Source: Bythopirellula goksoeyrii (GTDB lineage: Bacteria > Planctomycetota > Planctomycetia > Pirellulales > Lacipirellulaceae). From it: a stretch of DNA of 64,000 nt. The number at the start of each line of letters is the position of its first letter. The stretch's first letter is position 1. This document shows positions 53,399-63,400 of the stretch, in pieces. The notes beneath the pieces were generated by a model, which saw nothing but the letters and a program-made list of their open reading frames with translations, was not told the origin of the DNA and ran no database searches. Position numbers and translations under genes: made by a program. The stretch spans positions 1,338,338 to 1,402,337 of the forward strand of contig NZ_CP042913.1 in the NCBI RefSeq assembly GCF_008065115.1, in the 5' to 3' direction.

Positions 53399-54685
53399 AT
53401 GGGTTCCAAGGAAGATATCTCTCGCAGAGGCGCTGAGACGCAGAGAAGAGGATGTAACGCTTTCCTCTGCGCCTCCTCGTCTCTGCGAGAAACCCTTCTT
53501 CCATTATTTCTTTCAGCTCTAATAGCAAGTGTTGTCATTGCTGAAGAACCACTCGACGGCAAGGACGGCCGTCCGCTCGCACTCGATCAGTTCATGCCAA
53601 GATCCCAACTGGTCGTTCCAGAGCATCATCCGCAACGCGCCAAGTTTCCTGCGGTAGATATTCATGTGCATTGCCGCTACAAGCTGCATCAGACCCCCGA
53701 GGCACTTGCGGAATTCGTGCGGCTGATGAATCACCAAAACATCGCCGTCGGTGTGAGTCTTGATGGGGGTTTGGGAGAGCGACTGGCCGAGCACAAAAAA
53801 TTCTTGTGGACCAAGTATCGCGACCGGTTTGTCATCTTTGCCAACATTGATTGGCAAGGGAAAGGAAAAAAAGAAGAACCTGCGACCTGGGATTGCCACC
53901 GACCTGATTTTGGGCATCGGATGGCCCTCGCACTCGCCGAAGCGAAAGAGCAGGGTGCCTCAGGCCTGAAAGTTTTTAAGATGCTAGGTCTCAAATACCA
54001 GAATCCCGATGGATCACTGATTGCGGTGGACGACCCGCGCTGGGATCCAATTTGGCAAGCTTGTGGTGAGTTAGGTTTTCCTGTGTTGATCCACACTGCC
54101 GACCCTGTGGCATTTTTTGAGCCGACCGATCGATTCAATGAACGCTGGGAAGAACTCCAACGACATCCAAATTGGAGCTTTGCTGGCGAAGAGTTTCCTA
54201 CCCATGCGGAACTGCTCAAGCAATTCTTGAACGTCGTCAAGCGGCATCCGCAGACTGATTTCATCGGGGCCCACATGGTCAATATTCCTGAGAACCTCGG
54301 GGAGTTAGGTAATTGGCTTGATAAGTACCCCAACTTATATGCGGATCTCTCCGCTCGATTAGCAGAGATTGGACGTCAGCCCGTTACGGCGAGGGCATTT
54401 TTCATCAAATATGCCGACCGAATTCTGTTCGGCACAGATGGACCTCGATCCGCGAGGAGGCTCAACCCCCATTGGCGACTTCTGGAGACCCACGACGAAT
54501 ATTTTCCCTACGCTGAGGACCAATATCCGCCCCAGGGAATGTGGAATATTTACGGCCTCGATCTACCTGACGAGGTGCTGAGAAAGGTTTATGCTGAGAA
54601 TGCGGCACGCCTGATTTCAGGGGTTCGAGAGCGTTTGGCGAAATATACTGCAGAAGTGACTGAAGCCCAGGCAACGAGTCCATGA
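53399..54685 (+). CDS. Secreted amidohydrolase with a repeat-derived N-terminus
   Basis: 428 aa from ATG 53399. Residues 6-30 (SRRGAETQRRG and FLCASSSLRE) translate a CGCAGAG-family hairpin; a signal-like segment (LLPLFLSALIASVVIAEE) follows. The catalytic part is an amidohydrolase-2 TIM barrel: VDIHVHCRY with the HxH metal pair, LKVFKMLGLKY, VLIHTADPVAFF with a metal His, FIGAHMVNIP and ILFGTDGPR with the last Asp. The barrel resembles the ACMSD/gamma-resorcylate decarboxylase group. A later start within the hydrophobic segment has no ATG, so the repeat may really be translated. Substrate unknown. Confidence 0.82.
   Translation: MGSKEDISRRGAETQRRGCNAFLCASSSLRETLLPLFLSALIASVVIAEEPLDGKDGRPLALDQFMPRSQLVVPEHHPQRAKFPAVDIHVHCRYKLHQTPEALAEFVRLMNHQNIAVGVSLDGGLGERLAEHKKFLWTKYRDRFVIFANIDWQGKGKKEEPATWDCHRPDFGHRMALALAEAKEQGASGLKVFKMLGLKYQNPDGSLIAVDDPRWDPIWQACGELGFPVLIHTADPVAFFEPTDRFNERWEELQRHPNWSFAGEEFPTHAELLKQFLNVVKRHPQTDFIGAHMVNIPENLGELGNWLDKYPNLYADLSARLAEIGRQPVTARAFFIKYADRILFGTDGPRSARRLNPHWRLLETHDEYFPYAEDQYPPQGMWNIYGLDLPDEVLRKVYAENAARLISGVRERLAKYTAEVTEAQATSP
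53419..53491. repeat. CGCAGAG-family hairpin overlapping the amidohydrolase start
   Basis: Left arm TCTCTCGCAGAGGCGCTGAG then ACGCAGAGA, right arm CCTCTGCGCCTCCTCGTCTC then TGCGAGA. In non-coding copies (4146, 10190, 11642) the same words are not translated. Confidence 0.8.
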
Positions 54686-54844
54686 GTTGTGCTGTCAATT
54701 TCTTTCCCCAATGTGAACCTGAATGCCACAGGATACTCACCAATCCGCCAAAAATAGTTGCATAGGCGTGGAGTTGGCTGTTAAACTTGCACCTTGCGCC
54801 AAGCAACTGATTTTGGCTCTTCTGTATTCCAGGATTTTGAGAAC

Positions 54845-56494
54845 ATGACCACGCCTACCGATTCTACTGATTCCACGCGCGCGTTGCCGGAGTCGAACCA
54901 CGCATCTGACAACGGTGTCGATGCAACCCAGGGGAATGAATCCTCGATTGAAGCTGCCGAGAGCGTTCAGGAACAATCAGCGAGTGAATCTGTTGCTCAG
55001 CCATTGCCAACTCAAGAGCCAACTGCATCTGTCTCGCAGTCCCCGCAGCCAACCGATATCGATACTGGCCCCGCAGTCGAACCTCCAGCGGAGCAGGCGC
55101 AATCGAGCGACCCTGAGCAGGCCCGACCCAGCGAACGAATTCAAATTGGTACTCAGCGCGCGACCTCTGGCGAGGAAGCTCCCAAGGCGAAGCCGATGAA
55201 TCCCGGTACGGCAACCGAAGCAGCACCGAAGAAAAGCAACTACCCGCCTCCGAATATCCGCGATGCCTTAACTCCAGAATTGGAAGCTGAATTAGCTGCT
55301 GCGTTAGGGGGGGAATCACTCGACAATTTGATCGAGGGAAGTGCCACCGCGGTGACTGGTGCCGAGTTGCCTGTCGACACAAAAATCACTGGCAAAGTAA
55401 CCAGCATCCATCGCGACGATATCTTCGTCGATCTGGGAGGTCGCAATCAAGGTCTGCTTCCTTTGAAGCAGTTCGAGAAGACGGCGCCTCCCGAAATTGG
55501 AACGCAGGTAGAAGTTGTGGTCACCCGATTCGATGCCGAGCAGGGTTTGTATGACGTTTCACTTCCCACCGCCGCGGTCCAAGTCGGCAATTGGGAAGAT
55601 GTGGCCGAAGGCCAGGTCGTCGACGTCACGATTACCGGTGCGAACAAGGGAGGGCTTGAGTGCATGCTTGCCGGCATTCGCGGATTCATACCCATGGGCC
55701 AAATCTCGATCTATCGCATTGAGAATGCCGAGGAGTACGTCGGCCAGAAGCTTACTTGTGTTATCACTGAAGCGAACCGCGGTCGCGGCAATCTAGTGCT
55801 CAGCCATCGGGCGCTGATGGAACGCGAACGCAAGGAACAAAAAGAAAAATTGCTTGCCGAGATCTCTGCCGGCGATCTCCGTGAGGGAGTCGTCCGCAGT
55901 CTGCAAGATTTTGGCGCTTTTGTTGACTTAGGTGGTGTCGATGGTCTCATTCACGTGAGCCAGCTCAGTTGGGACCGCGTGAGTCATCCCAAGGATGTGC
56001 TTGCCGTGGGGCAAAATGTCAAAGTCCGCGTTGAGAAAATCAACGCCGAAAGTGGCAAGATTTCGCTTGGCTACCGTGAACTGGGTGACAATCCCTGGGA
56101 CAGCGCTGAACAGAAATTTCCCGTTGGCGCGCGTGTCAAAGGATCTGTGACCAAGCTCATGCAGTTTGGTGCGTTTGTGCGACTTGATCCCGGCGTGGAA
56201 GGCCTGATTCACATTTCTGAGATGGGTCACGGCCGGGTTAATCGCTCTAGCGACGTGGTGAGCGAAGGCCAGGAGGTCGAAGTGAAAGTGGTTTCATTTG
56301 ACCGTGATGCCCAGCGAATCGGACTGTCGCTCAAGGCGTTGCTCCCGCCCCCTGAAAAGGCACCGCAGGAATCCCGCGAAAGCGAACACCCTGCCCCAGA
56401 ATCGGTAAAACGCCGAGAAAAAGAGTCGGACAAAAATCTCAAGGGAGGCATCGGCGGACCTAGTGGCGGTGAGAAATTCGGTCTCCGCTGGTAA
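54845..56494 (+). CDS. S1 RNA-binding domain protein (RpsA-like)
   Basis: 549 aa from ATG 54845. The first ~170 residues are Ser/Glu/Pro/Ala-rich and disordered. Four S1 OB-folds follow: KITGKVTSIHRDDIFVDLGG, GQVVDVTITGANKGGLECML, EGVVRSLQDFGAFVDLGGVDGLIHVS and GSVTKLMQFGAFVRLDPGVEGLIHISEM. The tail is basic. Bacterial S1 usually has six repeats; four fit the shorter planctomycete form. It probably binds mRNA on the 30S subunit or acts as a general RNA chaperone. The disordered front is unusual. Confidence 0.88.
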   Translation: MTTPTDSTDSTRALPESNHASDNGVDATQGNESSIEAAESVQEQSASESVAQPLPTQEPTASVSQSPQPTDIDTGPAVEPPAEQAQSSDPEQARPSERIQIGTQRATSGEEAPKAKPMNPGTATEAAPKKSNYPPPNIRDALTPELEAELAAALGGESLDNLIEGSATAVTGAELPVDTKITGKVTSIHRDDIFVDLGGRNQGLLPLKQFEKTAPPEIGTQVEVVVTRFDAEQGLYDVSLPTAAVQVGNWEDVAEGQVVDVTITGANKGGLECMLAGIRGFIPMGQISIYRIENAEEYVGQKLTCVITEANRGRGNLVLSHRALMERERKEQKEKLLAEISAGDLREGVVRSLQDFGAFVDLGGVDGLIHVSQLSWDRVSHPKDVLAVGQNVKVRVEKINAESGKISLGYRELGDNPWDSAEQKFPVGARVKGSVTKLMQFGAFVRLDPGVEGLIHISEMGHGRVNRSSDVVSEGQEVEVKVVSFDRDAQRIGLSLKALLPPPEKAPQESRESEHPAPESVKRREKESDKNLKGGIGGPSGGEKFGLRW

Positions 56495-56576
56495 TAACCG
56501 TGAGGCAACACCTCACACGGAATCCGAGAAAACGCAACCTTCAGCGCATTTCGGGGTTACAATAGAGATAGCCCAG

Positions 56577-56622
56577 CCGGAGGGCCACGCCCTCCGGGAT
56601 TCCCGGACCGCGTTGCGGTCCG
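56577..56622. repeat. Double hairpin (CCGGAGGGC and CGGACCGC palindromes)
   Basis: CCGGAGGGC-cac-GCCCTCCGG (9-bp stem, 56577-56597) directly followed by CGGACCGC-gtt-GCGGTCCG (8-bp stem, 56604-56622), between the S1 gene and the next start. No T run follows, so this is a repeat element more than a terminator. Confidence 0.8.
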
Positions 56623-56669
56623 ACAGGATTGAGATCGCTCGGCAAACTGTTTCTGATCGTTCAACAGGT

Positions 56670-57836
56670 ATGTTAGTTATGCAGGACAAAGGCCTCTCGG
56701 CAATTTACACTTTGTTGGCAGTTTGCCTCGCTCTGCCGCAGCTTCCCGCGACGGCCGTCGAAACGGTCCTCCTCGATCAAAAGGGTGAGCCCCAGCAGCT
56801 TATCGGCGAAGTGGTGCTGGAAGATTCTGCGGGGAGCCTCTTGCTCGAAACCGATGAAGGTGCCTTCCATACGATCATGGCGAACATGATTCGCAGCCGT
56901 GAAAGTGACGCGAGACCTCTTGAGCGGCTCGACAAGGATGGCATGGCCGAACGGCTGCTTGCTGAAATGGGTCCCGGCTTCCAAGTGTACCAGTCGAAAC
57001 ACTACGTCGTGGTTTACAACACGACAATCAAGTATGCCACTTGGTGTAGTTCGCTATTGGAACGGCTTCAGCGAGGGTTCCTGGCCTACTGGAAAAAACA
57101 AGGCTGCGAGGTTGAGCAGCCGGAGCATCCATTGGCCGTCGTCATCTTCGGCAATAAGGCATCCTACATTCAGTATGCCAAGAAAGAACTCGGGCCCGCC
57201 GCAGGTTCGGCGATTGGATATTATAGTCTCAAGACGAATCGCATCGCCATGTACGATCTGACCGGCATGCAGGCCCTGCGACGTGAGGACACGAGGCGTG
57301 GATCGTCGCACGACATCACGGCGATGCTCTCCGAGCCTGAGGCCGCCCCCTTGGTCGCCACCATTGTCCATGAAGCAACGCACCAAATCGCCTTCAATTG
57401 TGGAATGCAAACCAGGTTTGGAGCCAATCCCGTCTGGCTCGGCGAGGGATTGGCCATGTTTCATGAGACTCCCGACCTCGGCAGCAATCGTAGTTGGAGC
57501 GGCATCGGCAAAGTAAACTACGATCGCTGGGACCGCTACCGCAACAATGCCAACAATGATCGGGTAGCCCCCCTGCGGGCCTTGATTGTGAGTGACGAGC
57601 GATTCCGCAATCCTCGCATGGCAGTCGACGCCTACGCCGAGGCTTGGGCCTGGACCTACTTCTTGATCACCTGGCACACCGACGAATATGTGGCCTACAT
57701 GAAACATCTCGCCGCAAAACCGGTGCTTTCCGTTGACGACAAACGGACTCGGCTAGCGGACTTTACCAAGCATTTCGGCAGAGACTTCGACGCCCTCGAA
57801 GACGAATTCTACCGCCGCATGTCACGAATTGACTGA
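56670..57836 (+). CDS. Secreted HExxH (DUF1570-like) metallopeptidase
   Basis: 388 aa from ATG 56670 (MLVMQDKGLSAIYTLLAVCLA); ATG 56679 is possible. Signal peptide, then a beta-rich N-part (VLLDQKGEPQQLIGEVVL), then the core with VHEATHQIAF, whose HEATHQ (H234) is the zinc motif of gluzincin-type peptidases, followed by WLGEGLAMFHE with a third ligand Glu. Planctomycetes have many such DUF1570 proteins; a protease role is likely but not shown. Preceded by the double hairpin at 56577. Confidence 0.85.
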   Translation: MLVMQDKGLSAIYTLLAVCLALPQLPATAVETVLLDQKGEPQQLIGEVVLEDSAGSLLLETDEGAFHTIMANMIRSRESDARPLERLDKDGMAERLLAEMGPGFQVYQSKHYVVVYNTTIKYATWCSSLLERLQRGFLAYWKKQGCEVEQPEHPLAVVIFGNKASYIQYAKKELGPAAGSAIGYYSLKTNRIAMYDLTGMQALRREDTRRGSSHDITAMLSEPEAAPLVATIVHEATHQIAFNCGMQTRFGANPVWLGEGLAMFHETPDLGSNRSWSGIGKVNYDRWDRYRNNANNDRVAPLRALIVSDERFRNPRMAVDAYAEAWAWTYFLITWHTDEYVAYMKHLAAKPVLSVDDKRTRLADFTKHFGRDFDALEDEFYRRMSRID

Positions 57837-57940
57837 AAGGTAGCGGTTGGTGCCTACAGGCTGGTTGCAGATGGAGGCATCGGGCAACGGCTTATCGAGT
57901 GCCACCAGGCTCGCTGCTCATTCTGTACAGGAGAATTCTC

Positions 57941-58402
57941 ATGGCATCCGAACAAGTGAAATCAGTGCTGGACAATACGCGGAGCTTCCACCGTTGTGCG
58001 AAAGAAATGTATTCCCGGCTTGCCAAGGATTGCGAAGAACAACGAGCTTCCATGCTGCTTGATTATCTGAGCGAGCACGAAGCACGTCTTGAGGATGCGA
58101 TCACGCAAACCGAGGCGGATGTGTCGGCGAAGGTGCTCAACACTTGGGTGCAGTCGAGCGAAAGTAGTACGCATTTGATTCAATGTCAGGAACTGCAGGC
58201 AACGTCTCAGTCGAAGGCATCGTTTGACGATCTCGTAGAACTCGCTCTGAAGCTTGATGATCAGGTCATCGCAGTCTACCAAGATCTGGCCCAACGAGCT
58301 GAACCAGCTTGGCTACAGGATGTGTTCGAGAGCCTCCTTGAAATGGAACAAGCCGAGGAAAAACAACTCGCCAAACAAGCCCTTCGTGGCATGGATCTGT
58401 AA
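57941..58402 (+). CDS. Small helical protein, ferritin-like fold possible
   Basis: 153 aa from ATG 57941 with AGGAG 7 nt upstream. Helical throughout: MASEQVKSVLDNTRSFHRCAK, MLLDYLSEHEARLEDAITQTE, FDDLVELALKLDDQVIAVYQDL and ESLLEMEQAEEKQLAKQAL. Repeated E/H-rich positions (SEHE, LEMEQ) hint at a rubrerythrin/ferritin-like bundle, but no full metal motif is certain. It is followed by the IS at 58437. Confidence 0.7.
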   Translation: MASEQVKSVLDNTRSFHRCAKEMYSRLAKDCEEQRASMLLDYLSEHEARLEDAITQTEADVSAKVLNTWVQSSESSTHLIQCQELQATSQSKASFDDLVELALKLDDQVIAVYQDLAQRAEPAWLQDVFESLLEMEQAEEKQLAKQALRGMDL

Positions 58403-58427
58403 AGGTCGACCGTCCTTTCGCAAAAAG

Positions 58428-58436
58428 ACTCCCGAC
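58428..58436. repeat. Target-site duplication, left copy
   Basis: ACTCCCGAC, repeated exactly at 59415-59423 on the other side of the IS. Confidence 0.9.
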
Positions 58437-59414
58437 GGCTCTGTAGAAAACATCCCGTGCTAGCTAAACATTGACGCAGGCGGCACTCGTATAGAGTGCA
58501 TGTCAGTTACCAGTAAGTCTCCGATTCAAGTCGTGTTGGCCGCGCTTGCTACTGCGCGTCGTGGGCTGCCTGCCTATTCTCACATTTGTAGCCCCAAGAC
58601 ATTCACCCAGCATCAGCTGTTTGCCTGCCTTGTTCTGAAGAACTTCCTTAAGACCGACTATCGAGGCGTGGTTGACCATTTAGTCGATCATTCGAATCTG
58701 GTGGAGTTACTAGAATTAACCAGGATTCCTCACTTTACGACACTTCAAAAGGCGTCGCGTCGACTCTTGGCGGCTGACAAAGCCAAACGTCTGATGGACG
58801 CCACCGTCCGACAACAAATGGGGCGACGGAAGCGGGTAAGTTCGGCGGCGATTGATTCCACTGGATTGCAATGCGGAACAGCAAGCGCCTACTTCGTTCG
58901 CCGTCGCAAAAAAGTCGAAAGTCCCTGGAAAACCGTGGTTTATCACAACTATCCCAAGTTGGGCATTGTTTGTGACACCAGCAATCACTTCATCCTGGCA
59001 TTCCAAGCTGGTCGCGGACCACGACCTGACATAGACGAGTTCCGTCCGCTAGTTGCTGATGCCTTGAAACGAGTGCGGCTCTCTCTGATGACTGCCGACG
59101 CCGGTTACGATTCGGAGCCCAATCACCAATTCGCCCGCGATGGACACGGCATCCGTACGGTCATCCCTCCCAAGCATGGCAGGCCGACTAAAAAGCCAGC
59201 CAGAGGTCACTACCGTCGCTTAATGCAAACCCGCTTTGATCGAGAAATCTATCGAAATCGGGTGCAAGTCGAGACCGTGATGTCGATGATCAAGAGAAGG
59301 CAGGGATCCCACGTACGTGGGCACAAATATTGGAGCCAATGTCGAGACCTAAGATTGATCGCACTCACCCACAACATCATGATTCTTGTGCTTGTTGAGG
59401 TTTTCTACAGAGCC
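58437..59414 (+). mobile_element. Complete IS4/IS5-superfamily insertion sequence
   Basis: 978 bp. Perfect 15-bp terminal inverted repeats: GGCTCTGTAGAAAAC at 58437-58451 and its reverse complement at 59400-59414. Flanked by the 9-bp duplication ACTCCCGAC. One DDE transposase gene fills it but does not stop inside it. Exact ends and duplication point to a recent insertion. Confidence 0.94.
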
Positions 59415-59510
59415 ACTCCCGACCCTTTTGAATTTCTTTTGAATTTCCCTGCGTTGCCAGCAAGAGGTATACGCACAAGAAGTCCGGCAAGCGTCGCACC
59501 AAGAAGCTGA
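58500..59510 (+). CDS. DDE transposase (IS4/IS5-like) running out of its IS
   Basis: 336 aa from ATG 58500. The DDE triad can be placed at D119 (AAIDSTG), D200 (MTADAGYDSE) and E258 (VQVETVMSMIKRR). The element ends at residue 305 (FYRA); the last ~31 residues (TPDPFEFLLNFPALP and on) are read from flanking DNA, in a different frame from the older transposase fragment downstream, to a TGA at 59508. A C-terminus supplied by the target is known for a few IS elements. The transposase is likely still active. Confidence 0.92.
   Translation: MSVTSKSPIQVVLAALATARRGLPAYSHICSPKTFTQHQLFACLVLKNFLKTDYRGVVDHLVDHSNLVELLELTRIPHFTTLQKASRRLLAADKAKRLMDATVRQQMGRRKRVSSAAIDSTGLQCGTASAYFVRRRKKVESPWKTVVYHNYPKLGIVCDTSNHFILAFQAGRGPRPDIDEFRPLVADALKRVRLSLMTADAGYDSEPNHQFARDGHGIRTVIPPKHGRPTKKPARGHYRRLMQTRFDREIYRNRVQVETVMSMIKRRQGSHVRGHKYWSQCRDLRLIALTHNIMILVLVEVFYRATPDPFEFLLNFPALPARGIRTRSPASVAPRS
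59415..59423. repeat. Target-site duplication, right copy
   Basis: ACTCCCGAC, identical to 58428-58436. Confidence 0.9.
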
Positions 59511-59872
59511 TGTACGCGGTTTGGAAAGTTCGCCTGACCCCCAAAGAGATTCGCGAAACCTACCGCACTCGCTTTGGCATCGAGACCAGCTATCGCCAGA
59601 TGAACGAAGCGCGGATCAAGACCTGTACCCGGGACCCCGCCTTGCGGCTGCTTTTTGTTGGCATCGCCTTGGTGCTGCGAAACGTTTGGGTCTGGCTGCA
59701 TTTCAAGATGGCCAAAGGAAAATGGAGCGACCAACCGCAACTATTCCTAAAGTTACTCCGCTTCCGAGAAATGCTACTCTGGATCAGCCAAGTCGTTGGA
59801 AAGCACCTCGGAGCCGACCGCAAGCAAGGCATCGAATATGAAGCCTATCAAAGACTTACAGAAAACTACTGA
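59462..59872 (+). pseudogene. C-terminal fragment of another DDE transposase
   Basis: An in-frame stretch KRYTHKKSGKRRTKKLMYAVW, then YRTRFGIETSYRQMNEAR (with the catalytic Glu of the R-x-x-ET-x-YR signature) and LLFVGIALVLRNVWVWLHF. This is the end of a transposase of the IS4/ISH3-like type; its N-terminal two thirds are missing. An ATG at 59510 opens 120 aa, but no protein is likely. It is older than, and unrelated to, the IS that inserted beside it. Confidence 0.85.
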
Positions 59873-60484
59873 AGCATGTAGTATTGGGAACTACTGAAGT
59901 TCTTTTCTACTTTTGGGGGGCGCGCTGTGACTCGCTAGTTTTCCTAAGCAGACGCGAGAACGATATTCCTTGTCAACGAAATCAACAACAAGGCCAAACT
60001 AACTATCAGAATGGGCGCGGATTTCATCTCGAAATCAAAAAAAGGGCCTAAACACACCATGTCAGTGCCCTCCGGGAGTCAGAATCTACAACCCTGATAA
60101 AGAGGAGAACGGGCTTTGCACGGGAAAAATACATAAATGCCAGAGACGTCAAGAAAAACCAAAAAACTTTGTGCAAGTATTTGCAATCGCGTAACTTTTG
60201 GCTATATTGAGACCTAGAGAGTTGAGTAAGCCTCGATTTTCGCACAGTGGGAAACTCCCACTGTCCTTGAAAAGAAGGGGCAAAAAGTCCGTCTATTGGT
60301 TTCCGATCGTTTGCATACTTTTCAGAGCAAGGGAATTGGCTGCCAGTGAAAGGCTGTTTGGCCAGATAAATTCCAAACAGCAGGGATTTCATAGACGTTA
60401 CGGTTTTCAATCCTAGTCTTTAGTACTATTCGCATTATTTTCTCTTTTTTGAACAATCCTATTCCTATTGGTGATAGGTGATAT
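59873..60484. other. Intergenic region upstream of the fusion gene
   Basis: 612 bp. No gene seen. A possible promoter lies at 60181-60208 (TTGCAA, 16-bp spacer, TATATT). A hairpin CAGTGGGA-aac-TCCCACTG lies near 60245-60263. The run ACTTTGTGCAAGTATTTGC near 60166 is like the one upstream of the 4984 gene. Confidence 0.45.
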
Positions 60485-63400
60485 ATGTCCAATGGACAAA
60501 AGCATAGGCGTATCCTCCTCATCGGTTGGGATGCTGCCGACTGGCGAGTGATTAATCCACTGCTCGAAGCTGGGAAAATGCCGGCACTCGAGTCGTTGAT
60601 TAATCGCGGCGTGATGGGCAACTTAGCGACAATTCGTCCAATGCTTTCACCAATGCTGTGGACTTCTATTGCGACCGGCAAGCGGGCTTTTAAACATGGC
60701 ATTCACGGCTTTGCCGAGCCGACGGCCGACGGAGGGGGAATTCAACCCATTTCCAATCTTTCACGTAAGGCGAAAGCTTTTTGGAATATTTTCAATCAGA
60801 GCGGCATGACAGGCAACGTAGTAGGCTGGTGGCCGAGTAACCCTGCCGAGCCAATCCGGGGCACCATGGTGTCTAATCTTTTTCAAATGGTTGCTTCTCA
60901 TGATCCGAGTGAGCCTTGGCCATTACGCCCTGGTTCGGTTCACCCGCGTCACCTGATGAATACGCTTGCCGAACTGCGTTTTCATCCTACTGAACTTCAC
61001 GAGAATCAGATCCGACCGTTTATTCCACATGCGGATGAAGTTGACCAAGAGGTGGATAGTCGCATGGGAGTTTGTGCGAAGATGCTAAGCGAATGCACGA
61101 CAGTGCACGCAGTAGCTACTCATTTGGCACAGACCGAGCTGTGGGATTACATGGCTGTCTATTACGATGCCATTGATCACTTCTGCCATGGGTTCATGAA
61201 GTATCATCCACCCCAGCAGGAACATGTGAGTGATACCGACTTTCGGCTTTATTCGAATGTTGTAGAGGCGGCCTATCGATACCACGACATGATGCTTGCA
61301 ACCTGGCTGAGTCTCGTAGGTCCAGAAACCACGATTGTATTGCTTTCGGACCACGGATTTCATCCTGACCACTTGCGTTTGCAGCAGATACCCTCCGAAC
61401 CGGCAGCTCCGGCGGCGGAACACCGTGATCTAGGAATCCTGGTCATGGCTGGTCCCGACATCAAAAGGGATGAACGCATCTACGGAGCTACTTTACTCGA
61501 CATTTGTCCCACTTTGCTTGCTGTTGCTGGACTACCAATCGCGGACGATATGGATGGAATTCCATTGTTCCAGGCCTTCAAATCGCAAATAGATATCGAG
61601 CGAATTCCTAGCTGGGAGGATATCCCAGGGGATACTGGCCAGCACCCTAGCGAAGCAACACTGAACCCACAAGAATCTCAGCAGGCCATCGAACAATTAG
61701 TCGAGTTAGGCTACATCGAAAAACCTGCCGAAGACGTGCAGGACGCAATCCAACAAGTTCTTCGCGAACTGAAATATAATCTAGCTCAGTCCTACATGGA
61801 CGCAGATCTACACCAAGACGCAATCGAGATACTAGAAGTTTTGCACTCGGAATCTCCGAATGACAATCGTTTCATGTTGCGAATGGCACTTTGCTATCAA
61901 GCTTTAGATGACATCGACAAGTTAGAGCTTCTTGTGGAAAAGATGAAGCAGGCAAGTGCTGAGCTTTCGAAGCAGTCTGTTATAAAACTTGTTGATCAAG
62001 TTCAGATTGTGGTTCAGCGAGTTTTCACTGAACATTCTGAGAAGAATGCGGAATCTAGCGAGTCCCCTCCAGCGGAGACACTTGAATCTTCTACTCAGCT
62101 TGCGGATCCCGTTTCCACCGAGACCAATGGCGATGTGAAGTCCAACGAGGATTGGTCTGCGCTCAATGACTTTATAGCTTCTCTTAAAAAGAAAGATGAC
62201 CAGCCGAGCAGAGAGGGGTGTTTGAATGAAGACACTCCCGAAAGTTTGCCGCTGAAGAAAGTAATTGAGCTGGCGAACGATGAAGAGAAGCAAAAAATCC
62301 ACAAGTTGGTTGCAGCTGTCAGGAGCAATCCCTATTCCTTTGACTACCTTGAGGGATATGTAGAGCTGGCTAAAGGTCATATTGAGACCGCTCTTGAGTT
62401 TTTCCGTCGGGCAGAACAGGCCGAACCACTTCGTCCATGGCTTCCAATTCAAATTGGAGAGGCTTATCTGCAATTGAAGAAATGGGCAGACGCCGAGCAA
62501 AGTTTTCTCAGAGCATTGCAAATGGACGATGAGAACGCATATGCGTTCGCTGGCTTAGCCAGGAGCTACTTGGGTCGACGCATGAACCAAGAAGCTGCGA
62601 ATGCTGCGATTAATGCAGTTGGTATTCTCCATCACTACGCATTTGCTCATTATCTTTTGGGTATCGCCTTACATCGTTTGGGAAAAGTTAAGCGAGCGGT
62701 TCAAGCCTTTGAAATGGCCGTCACTATCAATCCGAATTTTGCGGAAGCCCATCGGCGTCTGGCTCTAATTGAAGAAAAATCTCTCGGCAATACTCCGAAA
62801 GCAAAGGAACATCGAAAGCTAGCAAGACGTGGTTACTTTTCTTCACTGCGAAATCGACCCAACGTACTGCCAAAACCTGTCTTTGGCATTGCATGCCCGG
62901 GGCAGAAGGCAGGCGGCAGTACTAACGGGTTTTCTCATGTAATTGAGAATCGCTTGGCATTAAGACCTGACATCAATCTAAACAATATCGTTACCGTTGT
63001 TTCAGGCCTACCTCGTTCAGGAACCTCGATGATGATGCAAATGTTGGGTGCTGGGGGCTTGCAACTTTTGAGTGATGAAGAGCGTAAGCCTGACAAGGAC
63101 AATCCGCGTGGATATTTTGAGTACGAGGCGGTGAGGCGTCTGCAAAGTGAAACTTCCTGGATTGGCAAAGCTCGCGGCAAGTGCGTCAAGGTAATTGCTC
63201 AATTACTTCCCAGCCTACCGGAAGGGCGGTATCGCTTGATTTTCATGGATCGCGATTTGGACGAAGTGATCAGCTCCCAGCGAAGAATGTTGCAGCGAGT
63301 TGGCAAGGATGGCGCCGTCCTTTCTGATGAACAGTTGAAAAACACATACGCCAAACAGGTATCAATACTAGGAAAGCTGCTAAAGCGAAGTCGTATACCA

